A DNA stretch of 10,704 nucleotides from contig JAGLTP010000702.1 of assembly GCA_023135215.1 (NCBI GenBank), positions 1-10,704 of the forward strand, written 5' to 3'. This DNA comes from Candidatus Heimdallarchaeota archaeon. GTDB lineage: Archaea > Asgardarchaeota > Heimdallarchaeia > Heimdallarchaeales > Heimdallarchaeaceae. A model generated the notes under the pieces. That model was not told where the DNA came from, made no database searches, and was given only the letters and a program-made list of their open reading frames with translations. The translations under genes and the position numbers were made by a program. Within the stretch, counting starts at the first letter, position 1; each line of letters opens with the position of its first letter. This document shows, in pieces, positions 1-5,902 of this stretch.

Positions 1-21
1 TAGGTTAAAAAAGTGGTATCA

Positions 22-1257
22 ATGAAATTTCAAGATTACGATATAAATAATCAGATCAAACGTGCTTTAGACGAGATGGGTATTCATAATCCAACAGAAA
101 TACAGAGAAGAGCTATTCCTCAACTCCTTGATGGTGGAAAAACCCATGTGCTTGCTCAAGCAAAGACTGGAACTGGAAAAACACTTGCTTTTGCTATTCC
201 TATTGTCAACCAGATTAGTCCTAAACAACGTTCAGTTCAAGCGGTTGTACTTGTTCCAACTAGAGAATTATGCAAACAAGTGCATAGTGTTTTGTATAAA
301 TTGACAAAATACAGAAAATTAAAAACAGTAGAGGTTTATGGTGGAGTCTCTATCGACCGACAGAAAAGAGAAATTAAAGCTGGAGCTCAAATTGTAATAG
401 CTACTCCAGGAAGACTTATGGATCTTTACCGAAGAAGAGCAATTTCATTTAATAACGTTAGATTCGTTGTTCTGGATGAAGCAGATAGAATGCTTGATAT
501 GGGATTCCTACCTGATATACAGTTTATACTATTTGATGCGATGAAAAAAGTCTCTCCTCGCTTATTATTATTTTCAGCAACTATGCTCAAGCAGATAATT
601 AAAATTGTACGCCAGTTTACTAAAGGTGAGAGAGTGGTTGAAATAAATGTCAGCAAAGATGATTTAACTGTTGAAAACTGTAAACAATTTTACTACAAAA
701 TCAGGGAAAGTAAGCAAAAATATTCCTCCTTCGTTAATATACTTAGAAATGAACAACCTAAATCCTCGATTATTTTTGTTAATACCAAACGTTGGGGAGA
801 TAAACTGAGGAAAAGATTATCACAAGAAAAGCGTCTTAATCTAAGATTCGACACTTTACATGGAGATAAAACACAAAGACAAAGAGAATTTGTTTTGAAA
901 GATTTCAGAAATGAGAAATTTGATTGTTTGATAGCTACAAATGTTGCTGCAAGAGGTTTGGATATCCCACATGTAACACACATCTTCAATTTTGATTTGC
1001 CAAGGGAAGGACCAGAGATATATGTTCATCGAATAGGTAGAACCTCACGAATGGAAGGCCCAGGAAAAGCAATTTCACTAGTTGCTGACGACCAAATGAA
1101 AATGCTTCGCGAGATAGAAAAATTGATCAAAAAACCAATTCAGAGACTATATTTCGAACCTAAACCTAAAAATCCCAAACATTCCAAATCAAACCAATCC
1201 ACAAGTTTCAATCAAAACAGAAAGAAAAATCAAGTTGCTCTACATGCAAGCGATTAA
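22..1257 (+). CDS. DEAD-box ATP-dependent RNA helicase
   Basis: Cytosolic ATP-dependent RNA helicase that should unwind or remodel structured RNA (mRNA, rRNA or RNP assembly). Numbered from the ATG at 22 (411 aa), the core is complete: Q-motif with Phe3 upstream and PTEIQ ending at Gln28; Walker A AKTGTGKT at 47-54; PTREL near 79-83; TPGR at 128-131; DEAD at 152-155; SAT at 185-187; motif IV IIFVNT near 250-255; ATNVAARGLDIP near 305-316; motif VI HRIGRTSR at 336-343. The length is that of a minimal two-RecA-domain DEAD protein. The last 30 or so residues are a basic Lys/Asn/Ser-rich tail, probably disordered and RNA-binding. An in-frame GTG at 13 would add three residues. I prefer the ATG at 22 because it starts the usual F-x-D-Y-like Q-motif lead-in and has GTGGT four bases upstream. 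An in-frame TAG at 1-3 caps the frame. Family call is firm; the subfamily (RhlE/DeaD-like) and substrate are not determinable here. Confidence 0.95.
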   Translation: MKFQDYDINNQIKRALDEMGIHNPTEIQRRAIPQLLDGGKTHVLAQAKTGTGKTLAFAIPIVNQISPKQRSVQAVVLVPTRELCKQVHSVLYKLTKYRKLKTVEVYGGVSIDRQKREIKAGAQIVIATPGRLMDLYRRRAISFNNVRFVVLDEADRMLDMGFLPDIQFILFDAMKKVSPRLLLFSATMLKQIIKIVRQFTKGERVVEINVSKDDLTVENCKQFYYKIRESKQKYSSFVNILRNEQPKSSIIFVNTKRWGDKLRKRLSQEKRLNLRFDTLHGDKTQRQREFVLKDFRNEKFDCLIATNVAARGLDIPHVTHIFNFDLPREGPEIYVHRIGRTSRMEGPGKAISLVADDQMKMLREIEKLIKKPIQRLYFEPKPKNPKHSKSNQSTSFNQNRKKNQVALHASD

Positions 1258-1286
1258 ATGCTGTACAAAGTAAAGCAGAAAGAGAA

Positions 1287-1329
1287 TTTCTTTTTCTTTT
1301 CATTTTTTCGAATATTTTTTTTGTTTGTA
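1287..1329 (+). terminator. T-rich archaeal-type terminator after the helicase gene
   Basis: Thirty bases after the helicase stop the plus strand becomes a run of T tracts (T5, T4, T6, T8) broken by single bases. No strong GC hairpin precedes it. U-rich tracts alone can end transcription by archaeal RNA polymerase, so this is the likely 3' end of the helicase mRNA, just ahead of the next gene's promoter. Confidence 0.6.
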
Positions 1330-1332
1330 TAG

Positions 1333-1341
1333 TTTTATAAG
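1333..1341 (+). promoter_or_regulatory. TATA box for the Ntn-hydrolase gene
   Basis: TTTTATAAG matches the archaeal TATA consensus. Its centre lies about 56 bases before the ATG at 1393, predicting a transcription start near 1362 and a leader of roughly 30 bases. Its place directly after the helicase terminator supports an independent transcript for the hydrolase gene. The upstream BRE is not distinctive. Confidence 0.55.
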
Positions 1342-1392
1342 TATCCAGCAACAAAATAACAAGAATTTCAATAATAATTAGATAGTGGTTAT

Positions 1393-2490
1393 ATGAAAAA
1401 AACTAGTTTTAGTATATTCAAATCGTCAGTAATTATGATTACTTTATTATCCTCCTTACTTTGTAATAGTTTTCAGGTTAATTCTGTTTCTTATAATCTA
1501 CCCGATAAGAATCTTTCCTGCACCAACTTTGGTGCTTCTTTTGGAGATACAGTTCTCTTCGGTAATAGTGAAGACGGAGGTCTATCACACCCACTTGGTC
1601 AATATCCTGAAAGCACTCGAATGTTCTACTACGGAGCAGGTGCAGAAGGATACGGATGTGCTTTTGTTGGCTGGTACTGGGAAGAAATTTCAGTCAGCAT
1701 TCAAGGAGGTATGAATGATCAAGGATTGTGCTACGATTTGACTGGTATTCCAGATACTCCTGTGAATACACCTCCTAATCCAACCTACACGGTTGCAGGA
1801 AGTTGGATAATGAAAGATGTTTTAAGACTAAATGCAAATGTAAGTGAGGTTATTGATTTCTTTAAAAGTGCTGATTGGTCAGGATATTGGTGGTTCCAAT
1901 GGCTCTTTGTAGATGCATTAGGGGAAGTTGTAATCATTAGTCCAGGAACAGATGGAGAACTTGTCTTTACTCGTAAAGTTGCTGGAGAAGATGGATTTCT
2001 TACACAAACGAATTTCAATAGAGCGAACAACAAAAGTGGCACATATCCTTGTTGGCGTTATGAAGCTTCTTATGAGATATTGAGTGAAATAGAGAACGAA
2101 GAGGATCTTACAACTACTAAATTCAATGAGGTTTTGGATGCTGTTCATTTCTATAAAGGAGGTTCTTTTACTCACTATTCAAATACATTCGATCCAGTAA
2201 ACAAGATGCTATATCTGAATTATATGGGTAACTTTGATGAAACTGCAACTATCAATGTAACAGAGGAATTAGAAGATCTTTATTTCAAGGCTGTACCAAT
2301 GTCTGACTATTTCTCTGAAGATACAGTCGAAAATGGTTTTGAAAACTATAAAAAATGGAAAAGGGCTGCTATATTCAAGTTCCAAGTTTTACCAATTTCA
2401 GCAATTGTGCTGACTGTAATTGGAATTGGAGTAGGCATATATTTCTTGATTAGGAAACTAAAGAAGAGAAAGATTGCTAAAAATATTTAA
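1393..2490 (+). CDS. Secreted, membrane-anchored Ntn-type cysteine hydrolase (acyl-transferase/choloylglycine hydrolase-like)
   Basis: Predicted N-terminal-nucleophile hydrolase that cleaves or transfers a linear amide (acyl-amide) bond outside the cell. It has 365 residues. Residues 1 to about 31 form a signal peptide with a hydrophobic core at 12-24. Cys43 in the segment SCTNFG is the candidate nucleophile, followed by the family-like FGNSEDGG at 56-63. GGMNDQGLCYDLTGIP (105-120) matches the usual GMN-x-x-GL strand. A conserved-looking VDALGEVVIISPG segment lies near 173-185. TQTNFNR (204-210) and Arg223 in WRYEASYEIL fall where this superfamily has its catalytic Asn and Arg. A helix at about 332-354 followed by RKLKKRKIAK is a stop-transfer anchor, putting the catalytic domain outside. 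GTGGT three bases before the ATG may be the ribosome-binding site. Known: the family includes penicillin acylase-like, bile-salt and carcinine hydrolases and acyl-CoA:6-APA acyltransferase. Inferred: Cys43 must be exposed by removal of residues 1-42. The substrate is unknown. Confidence 0.78.
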   Translation: MKKTSFSIFKSSVIMITLLSSLLCNSFQVNSVSYNLPDKNLSCTNFGASFGDTVLFGNSEDGGLSHPLGQYPESTRMFYYGAGAEGYGCAFVGWYWEEISVSIQGGMNDQGLCYDLTGIPDTPVNTPPNPTYTVAGSWIMKDVLRLNANVSEVIDFFKSADWSGYWWFQWLFVDALGEVVIISPGTDGELVFTRKVAGEDGFLTQTNFNRANNKSGTYPCWRYEASYEILSEIENEEDLTTTKFNEVLDAVHFYKGGSFTHYSNTFDPVNKMLYLNYMGNFDETATINVTEELEDLYFKAVPMSDYFSEDTVENGFENYKKWKRAAIFKFQVLPISAIVLTVIGIGVGIYFLIRKLKKRKIAKNI

Positions 2491-2510
2491 TAAGAAAAAA
2501 GAAAGGGGGT
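2487..2510 (-). terminator. T-rich tract downstream of the small secreted-protein gene
   Basis: Read on the minus strand, the bases just after the TAA at 2517-2519 give a C5 stretch followed by a pyrimidine-rich run with T3 and T6 tracts. This suits U-tract termination of the minus-strand gene. The plus strand of the same gap is purine-rich and has no T tract for the convergent hydrolase gene. Confidence 0.4.
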
Positions 2511-2516
2511 AATTCT

Positions 2517-3080
2517 TTATCTGACATATATTGTTAATGTTCCTCTGAGAAATGTTCCTACAAACACTCCATCTTCAAAAACTGGTCCAAATTCAGAAAC
2601 CATTCGTATTTTGTAATCGCCTATTGTACCTCTAGATCTAGCCCATCCGCTTATAAATCCGTATTCAAAGTATAATCGAGAGAATCCACCCATTTCGAAA
2701 TCTAAATCTTCAAAACCTGGGATAAAGCTTACTCCTGTGAAGTAGTTTCCACCTACTCCTTTTCCAAGTCCAGTATTAAGATCAATGTTCAGTACTCTAG
2801 TTGTTGCTACTAAGCTATTAAGGCCAAAGTATTCATGAGCTACGTAGAAATAATATGCACCACCACGAATATGTAAAATACCATCTTCGTCAACCCATTC
2901 CCTTCTAGCAGGGTCAGGGGGAGCATTTTGATATTCCATGCCATCAAATTCAAAGACAACTTTGGTATATTTACCTTTTCCTCTACCTCTGCCTCTGCAA
3001 GCTTCTGTTGTAACTGTACTAGATATCATAATCACCATAAAAAGAACTGAGGTTAGAAGAACTAATTTCTTTGTTTTCAT
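2517..3080 (-). CDS. Small secreted protein of unknown function, predicted beta-rich
   Basis: I do not recognise this 187-residue protein. Residues 1-27 are a clear signal peptide (Lys-rich start, hydrophobic 6-20, polar TVTTEA end), so the mature form probably starts at Cys28 or close by. A basic Arg/Gly/Lys patch (RGRGRGKGK, 29-37) follows directly. The rest alternates hydrophobic and polar residues with many Gly turns and aromatics and no obvious helix, suggesting a beta sandwich or barrel. Segments such as WVDEDGILHIRG (62-73) and NIDLNTGLGKG (98-108) resemble beta-barrel families of the calycin or allene-oxide-cyclase-like kind, but that is a fold guess only. Cys28 is the sole cysteine, and the preceding TEA is not a normal lipobox. 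The start is supported by GGAG eight bases upstream of the ATG. It is convergent with the hydrolase gene and on the same strand as the membrane-protein gene 188 bases upstream, from which it appears separately transcribed. Confidence 0.7.
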   Translation of the reverse strand: MKTKKLVLLTSVLFMVIMISSTVTTEACRGRGRGKGKYTKVVFEFDGMEYQNAPPDPARREWVDEDGILHIRGGAYYFYVAHEYFGLNSLVATTRVLNIDLNTGLGKGVGGNYFTGVSFIPGFEDLDFEMGGFSRLYFEYGFISGWARSRGTIGDYKIRMVSEFGPVFEDGVFVGTFLRGTLTIYVR

Positions 3081-3154
3081 TTATATTTCTCCATATTTCG
3101 TGAAATCCATTAATTGAATAATGAGATTTCAATTGCTAGAAAATTCGTTAATCA

Positions 3155-3162
3155 AATAAAAA
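3155..3162 (-). promoter_or_regulatory. Possible TATA box for the small secreted-protein gene
   Basis: The minus strand reads TTTTTATT here, about 78 bases before the ATG at 3080, predicting a leader of around 50 bases. It is the best TATA-like match in the gap but not a strong one. The rest of the gap 3081-3268 holds no gene I can support: reading frames are short and there is no tRNA-like fold. Confidence 0.3.
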
Positions 3163-3186
3163 TGTTTGTCACACCAGCGAAACCTC

Positions 3187-3193
3187 AAAAAAA
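3187..3193 (-). terminator. T7 tract downstream of the six-helix membrane-protein gene
   Basis: The minus strand has an uninterrupted T7 preceded by AGAGAG, about 75 bases beyond the TAA of the membrane-protein gene at 3269. It lies before the candidate promoter of the next minus-strand gene, so it could end the upstream transcript. There is no hairpin, so support is modest. Confidence 0.3.
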
Positions 3194-3268
3194 CTCTCTA
3201 AAACACTAAAATACATGAAATCTGAAATAAGAAATAGAGGAAATTAAGATTTTTCTTTTTCTTTCTTC

Positions 3269-3979
3269 TTAAACCAAATCATCCTTTTGTTTTGATACTA
3301 GAATTATCGTTGTTCCTGCTATTACTGCAAAGACATTATAAAAACTCTGAAATGTATAGTAAAAAAATATGCGAGTTAGATATCGTCCAGTACCAGGAAA
3401 ACTATAAAATGAGAATATGTATATTTGATTCATAACTATTATAAAAACGCATAAACCAAATGCAAGCAATGAAAGACTTAGAAGTTTTGTGATAGAATTC
3501 ATTGATTTAGTAGAGAATATTATTTTCCAATATATTACTAAAACGATGAAATAGGATACAAAGAAAGATATGTTAAAAGTTAAAAGTGCTTTAAGAATTC
3601 CTGGTTTTATTAATAAGGAATATGTGTGCACTTCAAATATTATGTATAAAACGATCGTCACTAGTAGTAAACCTAAGGTTATTACTGATGCAGTAAAACC
3701 AATTCTATGCTTTTTTTGTGATTTCTCTTGTTTTATGTTGGATAAGAAGTAAACAAACAGTAACCCAACAATTACTAGGTTCATTAGATAGAACATTGTC
3801 TCAAATGTAGTAGAATAATAATTTCTGCTGTTATATTGATACTGATCTATTCTTCCAATCACAAGAGCACGATAGCTCATTGTGCGTTCAATGCTTCTAA
3901 CCAAAAGGGAAATAATTACACTAACAACTAGAGCTATACCTATCCACTTGGGTGAAAATGAATCTCTTCTCTCTCTCAT
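3269..3979 (-). CDS. Six-helix integral membrane protein of unknown function
   Basis: I do not recognise this 236-residue protein. Six hydrophobic helices are visible at about 12-27, 61-80, 92-115, 128-152, 165-189 and 203-228. Charge distribution (MRERR at the start, KQEKSQKKHR between helices 2 and 3, KSMNSITK between 4 and 5, SKQKDD at the end) puts both termini and these loops in the cytoplasm. That leaves a long first outer loop (28-60), rich in Tyr and Arg, and two short ones. No catalytic motif, cysteine pair or zinc ribbon is present. The hairpin scheme recalls the two membrane proteins at the right end of the window, though no clear sequence similarity was seen. No Shine-Dalgarno sequence precedes the ATG, while a TATA-like box is centred about 26 bases upstream, so the mRNA is probably leaderless. 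It follows the exporter genes on the same strand but behind a T-rich tract, so it is probably its own transcript. Confidence 0.75.
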   Translation of the reverse strand: MRERRDSFSPKWIGIALVVSVIISLLVRSIERTMSYRALVIGRIDQYQYNSRNYYSTTFETMFYLMNLVIVGLLFVYFLSNIKQEKSQKKHRIGFTASVITLGLLLVTIVLYIIFEVHTYSLLIKPGILKALLTFNISFFVSYFIVLVIYWKIIFSTKSMNSITKLLSLSLLAFGLCVFIIVMNQIYIFSFYSFPGTGRYLTRIFFYYTFQSFYNVFAVIAGTTIILVSKQKDDLV

Positions 3980-4001
3980 ACTAAAATGGATGATAATAAG
4001 G

Positions 4002-4008
4002 ATTTAAA
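4002..4008 (-). promoter_or_regulatory. TATA box predicting a leaderless transcript
   Basis: The minus strand reads TTTAAAT, centred about 26 bases before the A of the ATG at 3979. That is the normal archaeal TATA-to-start-of-transcription distance. Transcription should therefore begin at or within a few bases of the start codon, which also explains the missing ribosome-binding site. Confidence 0.5.
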
Positions 4009-4064
4009 CCTATTGCAAAATTTCTTGATCTGCAATTTTGTGTAATTCAAATCTTACTGTTATT

Positions 4065-4081
4065 AAAAAAGAACAAAAAAA
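4065..4081 (-). terminator. T-rich terminator after the exporter operon
   Basis: Nine bases past the TAG of the second exporter gene the minus strand reads T7, GTTC, T6. No GC hairpin precedes it. This fits U-tract termination and separates the exporter transcript from the membrane-protein gene that starts 110 bases downstream. Confidence 0.55.
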
Positions 4082-4089
4082 CAGAGAAA

Positions 4090-5901
4090 CTAATCAGTAA
4101 ATACTTCACTTATTTCTGATATCCATTCTGCTGATTGATGTTTGAAATAAGTTTCATAAAGTTCAGAATACAATCCTTCTTCTTTCATTAAACTCTCATG
4201 ATTACCTTCTTCAACTATTTTTCCCTGATCCATGACAATTATCCTGTCAGAGTTCTTGATTGTTGTTAGCCTATGTGCTATTACTATAGATGTTCTATCA
4301 GCAAGTAATTTATCTAGTGCTTCTTGGATTTTCCACTCTGTATAAGCATCTACAGAAGCTGTTGCTTCATCAAGAATCAGAATTCGAGGATTACTTAGCA
4401 ATGTTCTAGCAAAAGATATCATTTGTCTTTGTCCTGCTGAAAGTCCTTTTCCACGTTCTCCTAATTCTGTTTCCAATCCATCTGGCAAAGCATCTATGAA
4501 CTCCTTAGCATCAACTATGTCTATCACTTGTTCGATTTCTTCTAAAGTTGCATTAGGATGACCATACTTTATGTTATCTAAAACTGTTCCACTAAAAAGA
4601 AAAACATCTTGACTCACTAATCCGATTTGGGATCTGAGACATTGCAAATCATAATCACGAACATCGACACCATCAACTTTTATCGACCCTTGATAGATGT
4701 CATAGAACCTCATAAGCAAGGAGGCGATAGTGGTTTTTCCAACTCCGGTGTGACCGACAATAGCTATAGATTCACCTGTTTGAATTTCAAGGTTAATATC
4801 TCTTATAACTGGAGTATCCAGAACGTATTGCTGATAAACATTTTCAAAACTGATTTTTCCTTCAATTTTCTTTATTACTGGTTCAGGTGGATTAGTTATC
4901 TCTTTCTCCGCATCTATTATACTAAATACTCTCTCCATTGCAGCAAAACCACTTTGAATTGTTGAATACTGTGATGCTACACGTACAAGAGGGTACAAGA
5001 ATCTATTCAAGAGCAGTAAGAACAAGAGAATTACAGAAGGTGAAGCGAGATCTCCAAAGATTAATGAACTTCCATAGAGTGTAATTCCAAACATTCCGAT
5101 TACACTTATACCATCCATAAGGGGATACACTCCCATCACGGCAAATGCTCGTTTTTTCGCGTATCTGAAAGTATCGAAATTTACTACTTCGAATTCTTCC
5201 TTCGATTTCTTTTCTCTTCCAAAAGCTTTAGCCACCGAGATACCCGAAACGCTTTCTTGGAAGGAAGCATTAACTTCTCCAATAGCTGCTCTCCAATCCC
5301 CTGTAGTCATCCTTGTTATTTTTCTAAATATGAGTGCAACTAGCATAACGAAAGGAGCTATACCTATTGTTACAAAAGTTAATCTCCAATTAACCACAAA
5401 CATCCAAATTAGTACAGTAATCAGTATAAAGAAATTTGAAACAAACTGGGAAACAATGTTCAACATTTCTGCTAGTTCTTGGGAATCGTTTGTGATTCTA
5501 CTCATTATTTTTCCAGTTGATTCTCTATCAAAAAACATCAAATCATGTTCTTGGAGACTAACGTAAGTTTCAATTTGAATCTGTTTGATCACTTTTTGTG
5601 TGACAATGGTAACAATGATACTAAGAACTACCTGAATTATCCAAAGCAATATGGATAGAAGTACATAACCAAGCGCAAAGGGAAACACAGTCATCCATTC
5701 TGCTTTTGCTTCTAGGACATCGAACGCATTTTGAACCATAGTTGGAGGATATATCGTTACAATAGCTGAAGCTAAAATACCTATAATTATAATACTCACC
5801 ATTAGTAGATAAGGAGCTAGATACTTGAAAAAGCGTTTTAGAAGATCTATATCAGAATACTGTCTGTCATAAGATTCTTTTTTCTCAAAGGACCGCATCA
5901 T
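4090..5901 (-). CDS. ABC exporter half-transporter, consensus-Walker-B subunit (TM288/BmrD-like)
   Basis: Second subunit of a type IV (ABCB/MDR-like) ABC exporter; it should pump a hydrophobic compound, lipid or peptide outward using ATP. It has 603 residues, normal for a half-transporter. The transmembrane domain spans about 25-310 with six helices (the first four near 30-50, 74-100, 150-170 and 172-192), then the nucleotide-binding domain. In the latter: Walker A GHTGVGKTT (383-391), Q-loop Gln431, signature LSAGQ (487-491) in place of LSGGQ, Walker B ending in Asp511 with catalytic Glu512, and switch His543. The altered signature with an intact Glu is the pattern of the TM288/BmrD-type partner. 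The gene follows its partner after one base (TAA, G, ATG), with AGGAGG nine bases upstream, so the two are translationally coupled. The doublet ATG-ATG at 5896-5901 leaves a one-residue ambiguity. Substrate cannot be read from sequence. The C-terminal 20 residues or so are an acidic tail after the domain. Confidence 0.93.
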   Translation of the reverse strand: MMRSFEKKESYDRQYSDIDLLKRFFKYLAPYLLMVSIIIIGILASAIVTIYPPTMVQNAFDVLEAKAEWMTVFPFALGYVLLSILLWIIQVVLSIIVTIVTQKVIKQIQIETYVSLQEHDLMFFDRESTGKIMSRITNDSQELAEMLNIVSQFVSNFFILITVLIWMFVVNWRLTFVTIGIAPFVMLVALIFRKITRMTTGDWRAAIGEVNASFQESVSGISVAKAFGREKKSKEEFEVVNFDTFRYAKKRAFAVMGVYPLMDGISVIGMFGITLYGSSLIFGDLASPSVILLFLLLLNRFLYPLVRVASQYSTIQSGFAAMERVFSIIDAEKEITNPPEPVIKKIEGKISFENVYQQYVLDTPVIRDINLEIQTGESIAIVGHTGVGKTTIASLLMRFYDIYQGSIKVDGVDVRDYDLQCLRSQIGLVSQDVFLFSGTVLDNIKYGHPNATLEEIEQVIDIVDAKEFIDALPDGLETELGERGKGLSAGQRQMISFARTLLSNPRILILDEATASVDAYTEWKIQEALDKLLADRTSIVIAHRLTTIKNSDRIIVMDQGKIVEEGNHESLMKEEGLYSELYETYFKHQSAEWISEISEVFTD

Positions 5902-5902
5902 C

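Noticed and set aside
426..989. Minus-strand reading frames inside the helicase gene (76 and 98 codons)
   Set aside because: They lie wholly within a gene with complete DEAD-box motifs, have no start signals and no recognisable protein features.
2505..2510. G5-T run as a ribosome-binding site for a further plus-strand gene
   Set aside because: No start codon with a usable reading frame follows at suitable spacing. It lies in the convergent gap.
2994..3000. Lipobox at Cys28 of the small secreted protein
   Set aside because: The residues before Cys28 (TEA) lack the hydrophobic residue expected three positions before the Cys, so an ordinary signal peptidase site is more likely.
3081..3268. Small gene or RNA in the 188-base gap
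   Set aside because: Frames are very short (for example 15 codons from 3162), there is no tRNA-like arm pattern and no strong hairpin. Only a weak promoter and a T tract can be suggested.
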